Part shown: in pieces, positions 1 to 10,273 of the stretch
How the letters are laid out: each line of letters opens with the position of its first letter
Position numbering within the stretch: the stretch's first letter is position 1
Source of the DNA: Sutcliffiella horikoshii
Lineage (GTDB): Bacteria; Bacillota; Bacilli; Bacillales; Bacillaceae_I
NCBI RefSeq assembly: GCF_008180725.1
Contig: NZ_VTEV01000001.1
Location: 186,001-250,000 of the forward strand
Direction: 5' to 3'
Length of the DNA: 64,000 nt
Translations under genes and position numbers: made by a program
Notes under the pieces: model-generated
Database searches by the model: none
The model's input: only the letters and a program-made list of their open reading frames with translations
Told to the model about the DNA's origin: nothing

Positions 1-67
1 ATCCCTTAATTCCAATTATTTCATATACTGAAAATTCCTTCAATATGAAATTTTCTTTCCCCAATAG

Positions 68-106
68 AAAAAACGAGCGCTGATCCTTGTTATAGGATTG
101 CGCCCG
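68..106 (-). terminator. Rho-independent terminator, probably of the CPBP protease gene
   Basis: Read on the minus strand, a GGGCGC/GCGCTC outer stem and an ATCCT/AGGAT inner stem are followed by a T-run. It lies about 120 nt beyond the CPBP stop codon with nothing coding between. Confidence 0.6.
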
Positions 107-226
107 TGTTTAATAGTTTCATTATATAATCTAAATAATTTCAACAACTTTATTTTCCAAAGTAAAAGTCTGTGTTATTCCTAGTTTTAGATCCGTTTGT
201 AATTGTGGAGATTTAAGTGTTCTTCA

Positions 227-862
227 TTAGAAAAATACAGAAAATGTGTTCCAAATTGAGTGCGCAACGATAGGGACTAATATGTTTCTAAAACGAATTG
301 AAAGAATTCCTAGAGCAAGCCCCACTAACAGAGAACTAAAAAAAGAAGCGTGTATAAAAGCAAACAAAAGTGACGAAATAAGTAACGTTACATAACGAAA
401 TTTTGGGGAAGGAACCAAAATTAATAATCCTCTATATAAAAGTTCTTCCTCAATAGGTACAACAATACAAAGAATAAAGAATAGTTGAACATACTCTATA
501 ACACTTAAAGGCAATATATAAAGAGACAGTGGTTGTTGTTGCAATAGAATTATTGTCATTAATAAACCTATAATCCAAAAATACGTTTCTTTCTTTTTTA
601 AAGGAGTTATGCTAAAAAAATGAAAGTATCTCTTTCCAAATGCAAGTAATAAAATACCCATAAATATAATTAATAAAATTCTATTTTGCAGTTTAAAATT
701 AATAGTTCCTTCTGGCAATGAATCTGCAATAATGATTAAATGATCAGGTAATTTAATTGCACTAAGAAAAAATCCAATAATAAATATAAATAAAAATAGA
801 GAAAATTTTACTAAACTAATAGTTAATGAAGTTAACCTATTAGCATTCAACTCTGCTTTCAT
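227..862 (-). CDS. CPBP family intramembrane metalloprotease
   Basis: This 211-aa, very hydrophobic protein carries the three CPBP (Abi/CAAX protease-like) signatures. These are EEELLYRG near residue 139, a Phe-x3-His segment (FAFIHAS) in the following helix, and a C-terminal HSIWN motif. In this family the glutamates and histidines form a metal site within the membrane. Members process prenylated or bacteriocin-type substrates or confer bacteriocin self-immunity. No bacteriocin gene is visible, so the substrate is unknown. The start is preceded by a purine-rich GAGGGGAGAG stretch. The gene is more AT-rich than its neighbours and stands alone, which suggests accessory status. Confidence 0.85.
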   Translation of the reverse strand: MKAELNANRLTSLTISLVKFSLFLFIFIIGFFLSAIKLPDHLIIIADSLPEGTINFKLQNRILLIIFMGILLLAFGKRYFHFFSITPLKKKETYFWIIGLLMTIILLQQQPLSLYILPLSVIEYVQLFFILCIVVPIEEELLYRGLLILVPSPKFRYVTLLISSLLFAFIHASFFSSLLVGLALGILSIRFRNILVPIVAHSIWNTFSVFF

Positions 863-1093
863 TCTTTGTTACTCTCTCCCCTCAATTATTCTACTCAATA
901 TCAAGTCGTTAATCATATAACGAAAAACCAACAGGAAATGTTCAACCAGAAAATAAAAATAATGCCAATAGTTAATATCATAGTAATTCTAATACTAATT
1001 TCACTTCCAAAAACCTGGTTTTCCTTCTTAAATTATCTTGCCCGTAAGTTAAATAATTCATTTTTCAAAACCATATAAAATTTAAGGCCATAC

Positions 1094-1134
1094 AAAAAAA
1101 CAGACTAATTCCCATGAAGAAACTAGTCTGCTTT
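1094..1134 (-). terminator. Terminator of the ABC exporter operon
   Basis: On the minus strand an AGACTA/TAGTCT-type stem with a loop of roughly 17 nt is followed by seven T residues, directly after the stop codon at 1146. Confidence 0.8.
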
Positions 1135-1145
1135 TACTCTGTTAT

Positions 1146-2945
1146 TTAAGGGTGAGCTAGTGCGTCTTCCACCTTATCTGGCTTTCCATTTTGCAGAAGA
1201 TACATTTTGTAATACAAGCCTTCTATATTCAATAACTCTCGATGTGTGCCTCTCTCAACAATTTCTCCCTGGTGCAGGACAAGGATTTGGTCTGCATCTT
1301 GAATGGTGGATAGACGGTGGGCAATCGCGATGGTTGTGCGTCCTTTTCTCATTTTTTCGAGGGCTGTCTGGATTGCTTCCTCTGTTTCGGTGTCGATGTT
1401 GGCTGTTGCCTCGTCTAGAACTAGGATCTTTGGTTTGGTTGCGATGGTCCGTGCGAATGCCACAAGCTGTCTTTGCCCGCTAGAGAAAGTCGCCCCTCTT
1501 TCCACTACCAATTGCTCATATTGGTCAGGTAGCTTCTTAATAAATGAGTCTGCCTGAACGAATTCAGAGGCTGCTTTTATATCTTGATCTGAGATGGATG
1601 GATCATGTAAACGGATATTATGATTGATGGTTCCATAGAAAAGAAATGGATCTTGTAGCACAAGCCCCATATTTTTACGAAGCTCCTGATCCTCAAAATA
1701 CTTCAGCGGGAACCCGTCAATAAGCACTTCCCCTTTTTCAATCTGATAGAATCTCATTAAAAGATTAATGATGGAACTTTTTCCGCTCCCAGTATGGCCA
1801 ACCAATGCTACTGTTTCTCCGGGCTTCGCTGTAAAGGATATATCTTTTAATACATCTCGTTTTCCATCATAAGAGAAGGTTACGTTTTTAAATTCGATTT
1901 CTCCCGATGTTATGCTTGGTGAACTTAGCGATTTTTCCGCAGTTGGTGCGAGTTCTTTTTCATCAAGCAAAGAGAAGACCCTTGAGGCGGAGACAATAGC
2001 TTGTTGGTACATAGAAAGTCTCATCATCATTTGATTCACGGGCTCAAAAAATCTCCCAAGGTAATTAACAAACGCATAAAGGACACCTATCTCAATTACA
2101 TTGCCAATGGAAGATATCCCAAAATAGCTCAAAACTAATATTAGAGACAGTACATAAACAAAATCAATGGCTGGGCGCAGCAAAAGCCCGTCAAGCTTAA
2201 TATTCTTCACTCCAGCTTGGTAGTGCGCCTCATTTATTTCTGCGAATTCTTTACGAAGGCGTTTCTCTTGTCGAAACACTTGAATGATAGACATCCCTTG
2301 TAAGGATTCATTCAGCTTCGCATTCAACTGACTTAGCCTTTCTCTCATATCCGCATAATATCGGGAGCTGAAATGGCGATAAGTCGCCATTATTGCAAAG
2401 ATGATCGGGATGATAAGCATGCAAAAAATGGCCAGTTGAACATTTAATAGAAACATCGCAATAAAGATACCTATCAAGAATACTCCGTTTTGGACGAATG
2501 TCGAAATAACATTTACAAACATATCTTTTATGGCCTCTGTATCATTTGTGACTCTTGATACGATACTGCCTCCTGGCGTTTTATCAAAAAATTTCAAGCC
2601 AAGCCGTTGCACCTTGGCAAATATATCAATCCTTAACTCTTGAATGATTTTTAATGAAATCTCTTGAAACTTTAGGAGCTGGAAGTAAGTAATGATTACT
2701 TTTGCGAACAGTATCCCGATGTAAAGGGAGGCTAAGGTTACGATTGGTCCTGTTTCCATCACTTTAGGGGTTAAGTAATCATCAATGAACACTTTAATAA
2801 TCAACGGCCCTACAATTTCCCCTACAGTCGCCAGTACAAGTAAGGTAAATGCGAAGATAAATTGTTTTGTATGCGGCTTGGCGTATCCCAATAACCTCTT
2901 TAAAACCTGTCTTTGTTCTTTTGCTGTAATTGTCTGATTGTTCAT
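1146..2945 (-). CDS. ABC multidrug exporter half-transporter, catalytic-site subunit (YheH/BmrD-like)
   Basis: This 599-aa half-transporter has an N-terminal six-helix ABC exporter domain and a C-terminal nucleotide-binding domain. Walker A (GHTGSGKSS) lies near residue 380, and Walker B (LVLDEATANID) near 510 retains the catalytic Glu. The signature near residue 485 is FSSGQRQ instead of LSGGQ. Its partner, encoded immediately upstream (3 nt between the genes), has the reciprocal pattern: normal signature but no catalytic Glu. This is the asymmetric heterodimer arrangement known from BmrCD and LmrCD. It is shorter than B. subtilis BmrD because it lacks an N-terminal insertion of roughly 70 residues. 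The predicted role is drug or lipid export across the plasma membrane; the substrate cannot be read from sequence. Confidence 0.9.
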   Translation of the reverse strand: MNNQTITAKEQRQVLKRLLGYAKPHTKQFIFAFTLLVLATVGEIVGPLIIKVFIDDYLTPKVMETGPIVTLASLYIGILFAKVIITYFQLLKFQEISLKIIQELRIDIFAKVQRLGLKFFDKTPGGSIVSRVTNDTEAIKDMFVNVISTFVQNGVFLIGIFIAMFLLNVQLAIFCMLIIPIIFAIMATYRHFSSRYYADMRERLSQLNAKLNESLQGMSIIQVFRQEKRLRKEFAEINEAHYQAGVKNIKLDGLLLRPAIDFVYVLSLILVLSYFGISSIGNVIEIGVLYAFVNYLGRFFEPVNQMMMRLSMYQQAIVSASRVFSLLDEKELAPTAEKSLSSPSITSGEIEFKNVTFSYDGKRDVLKDISFTAKPGETVALVGHTGSGKSSIINLLMRFYQIEKGEVLIDGFPLKYFEDQELRKNMGLVLQDPFLFYGTINHNIRLHDPSISDQDIKAASEFVQADSFIKKLPDQYEQLVVERGATFSSGQRQLVAFARTIATKPKILVLDEATANIDTETEEAIQTALEKMRKGRTTIAIAHRLSTIQDADQILVLHQGEIVERGTHRELLNIEGLYYKMYLLQNGKPDKVEDALAHP

Positions 2946-2948
2946 CTT

Positions 2949-4697
2949 CTAACCCCCATGCTCCACAAGGGACTCTAATGCCTGACGGTGATACATTTCC
3001 TTATACCAGCCTTCCTCATCCATCAACTGACCGTGAGTTCCTTGCTGTACGATGTTTCCATTTTCTAAAACGATAATTATTTGCGCATGCTGAATTGCGC
3101 TCAAACGATGGGAGGTTATGATGGTTGTCTTCCCTTTACGATTTTCTTTTAATGCATGAAGGATGCTCTCTTCTGTCTTGGCATCTACCGCAGACAGGGA
3201 ATCATCAAGGATTAGTATTTCTGGGTCCATAAGCAAGGCTCTTGCAATGGATAATCGTTGCTTCTGACCACCGGATAAGGATACCCCACGCTCGCCAACC
3301 ATCGTTTGATAGCCGTCGGTGAATTGAATAATATCTTCATGGATGTTTGCGAGTTTTGCCGCTTGAATGATCTCTTCAAATGTAGCATCCGGCACTGCAA
3401 AGGCAATATTATCCGCAATGGTGGCAGAAAAAAGGAAATGGTCCTGAGGTACATAACCGATTGCTTTTCGAAGTGCTTCTAAGGAATAATTACGAATTGG
3501 CGTACCACCAATTAGAATATTACCTTGTATGCCATCAAACTCTCTGATCAGCATTTTTAGTAAAGTGGTCTTTCCGCTACCTGTTTTCCCTACCACCCCG
3601 AGCGTCTGTCCTTGTTTCAACTGTAGATGAATATCTTTTAACAATGCTTCTTCCTCTGTTGGGTAGGTAAAAGTCTGTACATTGTATTCAATATTACCTG
3701 TGGGTATTGTTTCACTAGCGTTTGGCTCATCTTTAATATCTACTTCCTCTTTCATAAGCGCTGATACACGATCATAAGAAGCCCTGCCTCGTTCGACGAT
3801 GTTGAAAAGCCAGCCAAACGCAAGCATTGGCCAAATTAATAAGCCTAAGTATGTGGTAAATGCAATTAACTCACCAATGGTCAGTTCACCTGTCATCACA
3901 TAGCTTGAGCCAAAAGCGATGGCAAGAAAAAAGGAGATTCCAATGATCAGCCCGATCGTAGGGTCAAAAAGTGAATCTATTTTTGCTACGGTAACATTCT
4001 TTTTCACCACATCTTCTGCTTGTTTTTCAAATTCTTCTATCTCTTCTTTCTCTTGTCCGAAGGTTTTGACCACTTTAATTCCATTTACACTTTCTTGCAC
4101 TTTATCGTTTAAGGATGAAAAGGCTGCCTGTGCTTTATGGAACGTTTTATGCAGCAAGGTGCCGTAGTAGTTTGTCGCGATGGCCATAATTGGCAGTGGA
4201 ATTAGACAGATCAACGTCAATTTCCAACTGATTGTTGCTGCCATGGCAATCAATACAAAACCGCCAGTCATTAAGGAGTCGACGAGAGTTAAAACTCCTG
4301 CACCCGCTGTTTGTTGAATGGCTTGTAAGTCATTTGTCGAGTGTGCCATTAAATCTCCAACACGTCTGCGTTGATAAAAGCTTGCCGACATCTTCGTAAA
4401 ATGCTCATACAAATTATTGCGAAGTAATCTTGCTAGTCTTACTGCCGGCCCGAAAATCAATATGCGCCAGAGATAACGCAAAATGTAAACAATGATGGCG
4501 GTACCGAGAAGAACCAGCATCAATTGGAGAATCCTCTCCCTCGTTAAAGTACCTTCCACAATATGATCAACCGTCATTCCTACGATTCTTGGCGGGAACA
4601 GTTCTAAGAACGCTACAAAGGCAAGAAGCAGCACCCCAGGTATGTATGACTTTCGTTCCTGTTTAAAAAACCACCAAAGGTCTTTGAATATACTCAT
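2949..4697 (-). CDS. ABC multidrug exporter half-transporter, degenerate-site subunit (YheI/BmrC-like)
   Basis: This is the first gene of a two-gene operon, 582 aa, with an exporter-type transmembrane domain followed by an ATPase domain. Walker A (GKTGSGKTT) is near residue 370, the canonical signature LSGGQKQR near 475, and Walker B near 497 reads LILDDSLSAVD. Asp occupies the position of the catalytic Glu, so one of the two ATP sites of the predicted heterodimer should be hydrolysis-deficient. The overall sequence resembles B. subtilis YheI (BmrC). In B. subtilis bmrCD is induced by ribosome-targeting antibiotics through an upstream attenuator; no comparable leader was recognised in the roughly 100 nt upstream here. 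Confidence 0.9.
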   Translation of the reverse strand: MSIFKDLWWFFKQERKSYIPGVLLLAFVAFLELFPPRIVGMTVDHIVEGTLTRERILQLMLVLLGTAIIVYILRYLWRILIFGPAVRLARLLRNNLYEHFTKMSASFYQRRRVGDLMAHSTNDLQAIQQTAGAGVLTLVDSLMTGGFVLIAMAATISWKLTLICLIPLPIMAIATNYYGTLLHKTFHKAQAAFSSLNDKVQESVNGIKVVKTFGQEKEEIEEFEKQAEDVVKKNVTVAKIDSLFDPTIGLIIGISFFLAIAFGSSYVMTGELTIGELIAFTTYLGLLIWPMLAFGWLFNIVERGRASYDRVSALMKEEVDIKDEPNASETIPTGNIEYNVQTFTYPTEEEALLKDIHLQLKQGQTLGVVGKTGSGKTTLLKMLIREFDGIQGNILIGGTPIRNYSLEALRKAIGYVPQDHFLFSATIADNIAFAVPDATFEEIIQAAKLANIHEDIIQFTDGYQTMVGERGVSLSGGQKQRLSIARALLMDPEILILDDSLSAVDAKTEESILHALKENRKGKTTIITSHRLSAIQHAQIIIVLENGNIVQQGTHGQLMDEEGWYKEMYHRQALESLVEHGG

Positions 4698-4790
4698 GCT
4701 CTTTCCCCCGATTTTTTATCTACGTTCAACTATAACAGTTTAGCAAATATTCAAATTTTTAGGAAGATACTTTTTGTAGCGTTTTTCCTC

Positions 4791-4824
4791 AAAAAGAAAA
4801 AGCACCCATAGTGAGTGCTTTTTC
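4791..4824 (-). terminator. Terminator of yneF
   Basis: On the minus strand AAAAAGCACTC pairs with GGGTGCTTTTT across a 5-nt loop, ending in a T-rich tract just after the yneF stop. Confidence 0.85.
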
Positions 4825-4826
4825 AT

Positions 4827-5045
4827 TTATTTCATTTGCTTATTCATCGCAGACATCATCTGATTAATTTTCTTTTGGGATGGTTTCATTCCCATTTGCA
4901 TCATCATCACGCGAAGCATTTGCTCATTAATTGGTGGATTTTTCTTTAGGTAAGTCATCATGTACTTACGAGCGATGAAAAATCCTAGTGCAACCCCAGC
5001 AATCAATGCTAGAACTACAATAAGAATCCAAATCCATGTTGCCAT
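4827..5045 (-). CDS. yneF: YneF, UPF0154 small membrane protein
   Basis: This 72-aa protein has one N-terminal transmembrane helix followed by a conserved cytoplasmic tail containing [14 protein letters not shown] and [15 protein letters not shown], the hallmark of the UPF0154/YneF family. Function is unknown. The start at 5045 is preferred to an in-frame ATG 33 nt upstream because a strong GAGGAGG ribosome site lies 9 nt before 5045, inside the longer reading frame. The length then equals B. subtilis YneF. It sits next to sirA and tkt as in B. subtilis. Confidence 0.9.
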   Translation of the reverse strand: MATWIWILIVVLALIAGVALGFFIARKYMMTYLKKNPPINEQMLRVMMMQMGMKPSQKKINQMMSAMNKQMK

Positions 5046-5136
5046 CAAAAATTTCCTCCTCAAAACTAGGTCTACCAATGTAGTGTACTAAACTAGAACC
5101 TATTATACAACATTTTCCGATAGATTTCTCCTCCGA

Positions 5137-5568
5137 TTAAACAAATTTTCTCTGTTTAATTGGTTGCAACCAGCCATAGCGATTGGAGTTTACATCTATT
5201 GCAAGGAAGTATGGCGCCTGTTTGCGGATAATTTCAAAGAAGATAGCCTCTGCTTCAAATGATCCGTTGGAAGAAAGCTTCAAATACTTTTCGAAAATGG
5301 ATAGCTTTGCTGTAGAATCTTCTTTTTGTATTTTATGTTGATAGGCCACTCGCTTGTAACCTTCCTTATTCTTTAAGGCTTGTTCTAATGATTGTTGAAG
5401 TGGGAAGGTAGGGACTGGGAGCGTAACATAATCCACTTGCTGTTTAATGATGGAACGTAGTGGTTCCTCTTGTTCATATTGCTGAAAAAGCTGGAAAAGC
5501 TTTAACTCATTACCTGAGTAATGTTTAGCTACTTCTTCCTCTATCAGATATATCATATATTCGCGCAA
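5137..5568 (-). CDS. sirA: SirA, sporulation inhibitor of DNA replication
   Basis: This protein of about 143 aa matches B. subtilis SirA (YneE), especially in the C-terminal half (EAEAIFFEIIRK, FLAIDVNSNRYGWL). SirA is made under Spo0A control and binds domain I of DnaA to block new rounds of replication at sporulation entry. A TTG start at 5568 is preferred: GGAGGG lies 5 nt upstream and the alignment with B. subtilis begins there. The upstream ATG at 5586 would place the ribosome site inside the gene. It is divergent in its N-terminal half, as usual for this protein. Confidence 0.85.
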   Translation of the reverse strand: MREYMIYLIEEEVAKHYSGNELKLFQLFQQYEQEEPLRSIIKQQVDYVTLPVPTFPLQQSLEQALKNKEGYKRVAYQHKIQKEDSTAKLSIFEKYLKLSSNGSFEAEAIFFEIIRKQAPYFLAIDVNSNRYGWLQPIKQRKFV

Positions 5569-5680
5569 ATGAAACCCTCCTATCACTTCTTTTCTTTTAT
5601 TATAGTGAATGCTAGAGAAGAGTTTTGTCTTATAGTGTAGTTGGCAAGGGGCTATTTTTAGCTAATTTTGTCGAATGCAT

Positions 5681-5718
5681 AAAAAAATGAGCATTACCTT
5701 GAAATTAGGCAATGCTCA
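5681..5718 (-). terminator. Terminator of tkt
   Basis: An 11-bp stem (TGAGCATTGCC with one G-U pair) and a 9-nt loop are followed by seven T on the minus strand. Confidence 0.9.
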
Positions 5719-5733
5719 CTCCACAAAAATCGC

Positions 5734-7740
5734 TTATTTATCTAATAAAGCTTTAACTCGAGCAACTACATTTTCTGTAGTAAATCCGTATTCTTTCATG
5801 ATGCGCTCTCCAGGTGCAGATGCGCCGAATCCGTTGATAGCAAGGATATCTCCTTCATCTCCAGTATAGCGCTCCCACCCCAGTGGAGTAGCCATTTCAA
5901 TTCCAAGACGTTTTTTCACGTCTTTTGGTAAAACAGAGTTTTTGTATTCTTGGGATTGTAGTTCGAAACGATCCCATGAAGGCATACTTACAACAGAAAC
6001 ATGGATTCCTTCTTGTTGTAACGCTTTTTGCGCATCCACAGCAAGACCAACTTCAGAACCTGTTGCAAGGATAAGTGCATCCGCAGTTTCTTTTCCAGCT
6101 TTGGAGATGACGTAAGCCCCTTTACGTACACCTTCAAGTGCCGTCTCATCTGTTCCTTTAATAGTCGGTAGGTTTTGACGAGTTAATACAAGTGCTGTTG
6201 GTGTTTTTTCTGATTCTAAAGCCACTTTCCATGCTGCAGCCGTCTCGTTACCATCTGCAGGACGAATAACAGATAGGTTTGGCATCGCACGTAAAGATGG
6301 AAGCTGTTCGATCGGCTCGTGTGTAGGTCCATCTTCTCCTACTGCAATAGAGTCATGTGTGAACACATAAGTGACAGGCAGTTGCTGAAGAGCTGCTAGA
6401 CGGATAGCTGGGCGTAAGTAATCGGAGAATACAAAGAACGTACCACCATATACTCTTAATCCTCCATGTAGCGCCATACCGTTCATTGCTGCACCCATCG
6501 CAAACTCACGTACACCAAACCAGATATTACGGCCGCTATAGTCTTCGGCAGTGAAGTCCGCTTCGTTTTTAATATTTGTTTTGTTCGATCCGGCCAAGTC
6601 AGCAGATCCACCAAAGAAGGAAGGAACTTGTTTCGCAATGGCGTTCAGCACTTCACCGGAAGAAGCACGGGATGCCAAGCTTTTTCCTTCTTCATAGACA
6701 GGAATCTCAGAATCCCATCCTTCAGGAAGTTCACCTTTCATCGCTGCTTCAAGCTGTTTGCCAAGCTCTGGGTATTTTGTTTTATATGCATCAAAAAGCT
6801 CATTCCATTCCGCTTCCGCTTTTGCACCTTTATCTGCAACAGTTTCACGGAAATGAGTGTACACTTCTTCAGGAACATGGAAATCGTTCTCAAATGTCCA
6901 TTTATATGCTTCTTTTGTTAATTTTAATTCATCTGCACCTAGAGGAGCACCATGAACATCTGATTTACCTGCACGGTTTGGTGAACCATAACCAATTGTA
7001 GTTTTCACTTCAATCATGGTTGGATGGGACAAATCACTTTGGGCTTCTTCTACTGCAGCAGCAATTTCCTCGAGATTGTTCCCATCTTCCACGCGGATAT
7101 ATTGCCAACCGTATCCTTTGAAACGTGTTTCAATGCTTTCAGAGAAGGAACGATCCAAATCACCGTCAAGTGAAATATCATTAGAATCGTAAAGTACGAT
7201 GAAACGGCCCAATTTCAAGTGTGATGCAAGAGAAGCAGCTTCTCCAGAAACACCTTCCATTAGGTCTCCATCTCCACAAATACTATATGTAAAGTGATTT
7301 ACTAATTCCATCTCTTCTTTATTGTATGTAGCTGCCAAATGGCGTTCTGCCATCGCCATTCCGACACCCATCGCAATACCTTGTCCAAGTGGACCAGTTG
7401 TTGCATCTACACCAGGAGTATGACCGAATTCAGGGTGTCCAGGAGTTTTACTTCCCCATTGACGGAATTCTTTTAAATCATTCATAGAAACATCATAACC
7501 GCCTAAATGTAAAAGGCTGTAAAGCAACATGGAACCGTGACCTGCAGATAAAACAAAGCGGTCTCTATTGAACCAGTTCGGATTCTTTGGGTTGTGGTTC
7601 ATGAATCTTGTCCATAAAGAATAACCCATAGGTGCTGCACCCATTGGCATCCCTGGATGGCCGGAGTTAGCTTTTTCAATTGCATCGATTGATAGTGTAC
7701 GAATTGTGTTAATGGAAAGTTGATCTATATGTTGTGTCAT
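5734..7740 (-). CDS. tkt: Transketolase
   Basis: This enzyme of about 668 aa interconverts sugar phosphates by moving two-carbon ketol units in the non-oxidative pentose phosphate pathway. It uses thiamine diphosphate. The TPP-binding segment starts at [15 protein letters not shown] near residue 155. The central pyrimidine-domain motif is [18 protein letters not shown], and the N-terminus has the conserved [18 protein letters not shown]. The ATG at 7740 is chosen over one 9 nt upstream because the ribosome site AAAGGATGG overlaps the first ATG. It lies between ynzC and sirA/yneF as in B. subtilis, with its own terminator. Confidence 0.97.
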   Translation of the reverse strand: MTQHIDQLSINTIRTLSIDAIEKANSGHPGMPMGAAPMGYSLWTRFMNHNPKNPNWFNRDRFVLSAGHGSMLLYSLLHLGGYDVSMNDLKEFRQWGSKTPGHPEFGHTPGVDATTGPLGQGIAMGVGMAMAERHLAATYNKEEMELVNHFTYSICGDGDLMEGVSGEAASLASHLKLGRFIVLYDSNDISLDGDLDRSFSESIETRFKGYGWQYIRVEDGNNLEEIAAAVEEAQSDLSHPTMIEVKTTIGYGSPNRAGKSDVHGAPLGADELKLTKEAYKWTFENDFHVPEEVYTHFRETVADKGAKAEAEWNELFDAYKTKYPELGKQLEAAMKGELPEGWDSEIPVYEEGKSLASRASSGEVLNAIAKQVPSFFGGSADLAGSNKTNIKNEADFTAEDYSGRNIWFGVREFAMGAAMNGMALHGGLRVYGGTFFVFSDYLRPAIRLAALQQLPVTYVFTHDSIAVGEDGPTHEPIEQLPSLRAMPNLSVIRPADGNETAAAWKVALESEKTPTALVLTRQNLPTIKGTDETALEGVRKGAYVISKAGKETADALILATGSEVGLAVDAQKALQQEGIHVSVVSMPSWDRFELQSQEYKNSVLPKDVKKRLGIEMATPLGWERYTGDEGDILAINGFGASAPGERIMKEYGFTTENVVARVKALLDK

Positions 7741-7816
7741 CTTTTCCATCCTTTCTCTTTAACTTATTTTTTCATGGAAAAATTATATTTTATCATAAAT
7801 AGTATGTTCCAGTGTT

Positions 7817-7842
7817 CTAAAAAAAAGCATTTAATGCTTTAA
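7817..7842 (-). terminator. Terminator overlapping the ynzC stop codon
   Basis: AAAGCAT/ATGCTTT forms a compact hairpin followed by eight T on the minus strand. The TAA stop of ynzC lies inside the hairpin loop. Confidence 0.75.
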
Positions 7843-8061
7843 ATTCTTTTTTGTGTCCTTTAATTTTTCCGGAGTGACATCATTTCCTTCTGGATCCATG
7901 ATGGTTACGCCTTGTAATGTATTTTCCATAGAAGCCCGGAAAGTCTTAATATACTCCTGACGAAGCTTTTGTTGTTCCGCTGCTTCTTCTTTCGTGAGCC
8001 CTTCGCTTTTTGCCTTTTTGGAAAGTGCATTGATTCTTGCAATTTTTTCTTTTGATAACAT
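7831..8061 (-). CDS. ynzC: YnzC, DUF896/UPF0291 family protein
   Basis: This 76-aa, strongly charged helical protein begins [18 protein letters not shown] and contains [17 protein letters not shown], characteristic of the DUF896 (YnzC-like) family. The family folds as a short helical hairpin with a variable tail. Its biochemical role is unknown. It is the last gene after yneB, 45 nt apart, and probably shares the SOS promoter upstream of yneB. The ribosome site AAGGAG is 6 nt before the ATG. Confidence 0.9.
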   Translation of the reverse strand: MLSKEKIARINALSKKAKSEGLTKEEAAEQQKLRQEYIKTFRASMENTLQGVTIMDPEGNDVTPEKLKDTKKNLKH

Positions 8062-8106
8062 AGAGAACTCCTTCTTTCATCCTTGGGAAGATATGCTTTT
8101 ATCTTA

Positions 8107-8888
<782 letters not shown>

Positions 8889-8919
8889 ATCAGTAATATT
8901 AATGATAGAGGTGCGGAAT

Positions 8920-9531
8920 ATGAAACTATCAAAAAGGCAACAGGACATATTGGATTACATAAAAAAAGAAGTCCAAGCAAAAGGATATCCACCATCCGTC
9001 CGAGAAATTGGAGAAGCGGTTGGTCTGGCTTCCAGTTCCACAGTTCACGGTCATCTTGCGCGACTTGAAAGCAAAGGACTTATACGCCGAGACCCTACTA
9101 AACCAAGGGCCATTGAAATCATGGAAGATGAACTTATCCCTAAAATTTCTGCAGTCAATGTTCCGATTATCGGTAAAGTAACTGCAGGTCAGCCCATTAC
9201 TGCCATCGAAAATGTAGAAGATTACTTTCCTCTTCCTGATCGGTACGTTGCACCAGACGAGCAAGTGTTCATGCTAGAGGTTATGGGGGACAGTATGATC
9301 GAAGCCGGCATTCTTGATGGAGACTATGTTATCGTTCGTCAACAGCAATCAGCGAACAACGGAGACATCGTCGTTGCCATGACAGAAGAAGACGAGGCTA
9401 CTGTCAAACGATTCTTCAAGGAAAAAGATTATATTCGATTACAGCCAGAAAACTCCACATTAGAACCGATTATTGTACGTAATGTTAGTATTCTTGGTAA
9501 AGTAATTGGTGTGTATCGTAATATCCACTAA
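8920..9531 (+). CDS. lexA: LexA, SOS transcriptional repressor
   Basis: This 203-aa repressor binds SOS boxes and is inactivated by RecA-stimulated self-cleavage. An N-terminal winged helix (residues 1-65, [19 protein letters not shown]) is followed by the S24 peptidase-like domain. The scissile Ala89-Gly90 (KVTAGQP), catalytic Ser125 (GDSMIEAG) and Lys163 (ATVKRF) are all present. The ATG at 8920 has GAGGTG upstream and gives the family length; the longer in-frame ORF from 8860 would start within the promoter. It is divergent from yneB, sharing a short control region with two LexA boxes. Confidence 0.97.
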   Translation: MKLSKRQQDILDYIKKEVQAKGYPPSVREIGEAVGLASSSTVHGHLARLESKGLIRRDPTKPRAIEIMEDELIPKISAVNVPIIGKVTAGQPITAIENVEDYFPLPDRYVAPDEQVFMLEVMGDSMIEAGILDGDYVIVRQQQSANNGDIVVAMTEEDEATVKRFFKEKDYIRLQPENSTLEPIIVRNVSILGKVIGVYRNIH

Positions 9532-9557
9532 AAAAAAGCCGACTTTCGGCTTTTTTA
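9531..9557. terminator. Bidirectional terminator between lexA and the DUF421 gene
   Basis: AAAAAAAGCCGA-CTT-TCGGCTTTTTT serves convergent genes ending on both sides. Confidence 0.85.
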
Positions 9558-9563
9558 TTTTCG

Positions 9564-10187
9564 TTAATCAAGTGTTTCATCTGGACGTTCTTTTAATTTG
9601 TGCTGTCCATTTTTCACTTCCGTAAACAAATTCCCCTCTACCTCATTGGTTACACGACTTGGTTTGCAAGAGGGGTCAATCATTATTTTTAGGAGTTGAA
9701 TTTCCTGAAAAAGGAGATTCCATTCCTTCCTGGTTACAGGCTTTGCTTGTTCGTTTAATTCAAATCCTAGCTGTCCGTTTGGTTCAAGTGTAGCCCATTT
9801 TACATCACTTATGCTCGAAATACTATTTTGTCTTAGTTTCATCTCTAGTTGATCAATGGTAAACCTCAACTTTTTCAATGTATCTTCATTTAATTTCCCA
9901 TTTTCTATTAATATTTTAGATTTACCTGTAATTAGTTTCTCAAATATATCTGATTTTAATTGTAAAAGCTCCATTAGTACTAGTGTAACCACAAGTGTGA
10001 TCCCCACACCAAATGTCACCCAAATGCTCTTTCCAGCCAAAGGTTGAATTAACAATGAACCGATCCCTATCATAATGACCACTTGTGCTAATGTCATCTG
10101 AGATATAGACTTTCGTCCAGCAATTCTTAGTAAAAATGTTCCAATAATCGTGATTAAAACCGCTTTCCAGATCCAGTTTAAATCCAA
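9564..10187 (-). CDS. DUF421 / YetF-type membrane protein
   Basis: This 207-aa protein has three N-terminal transmembrane helices, including the conserved GRKSISQMTLAQVVIMIGIGS block. A soluble C-terminal domain follows (KILIENGKLNEDTLKKLRFT, then the LxxLRxNSISSISDVKWATLEPNG strand region). This is the DUF421 plus YetF C-terminal architecture, with several paralogues in Bacillus such as YetF, YdfS and YkjA. Function is not established; some relatives affect spore properties. The start is a TTG with GGGGTGA 7 nt upstream. It is convergent with lexA and not obviously in an operon. Confidence 0.85.
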   Translation of the reverse strand: MDLNWIWKAVLITIIGTFLLRIAGRKSISQMTLAQVVIMIGIGSLLIQPLAGKSIWVTFGVGITLVVTLVLMELLQLKSDIFEKLITGKSKILIENGKLNEDTLKKLRFTIDQLEMKLRQNSISSISDVKWATLEPNGQLGFELNEQAKPVTRKEWNLLFQEIQLLKIMIDPSCKPSRVTNEVEGNLFTEVKNGQHKLKERPDETLD

Positions 10188-10273
10188 TGCCAGATCACCC
10201 CGCTGAGATACTATGTCCTTATGGTAATCACATTATCTTATTTTATTCAGCAGGCATTCCTATTTTTGCATAA

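Noticed and set aside
866-1078. Plus-strand 70-codon frame with one hydrophobic segment, between the CPBP gene and the ABC terminator
   Set aside because: It would start at TTG with no ribosome site, overlaps the CPBP leader region on the other strand, and the AT-rich composition readily gives hydrophobic frames.
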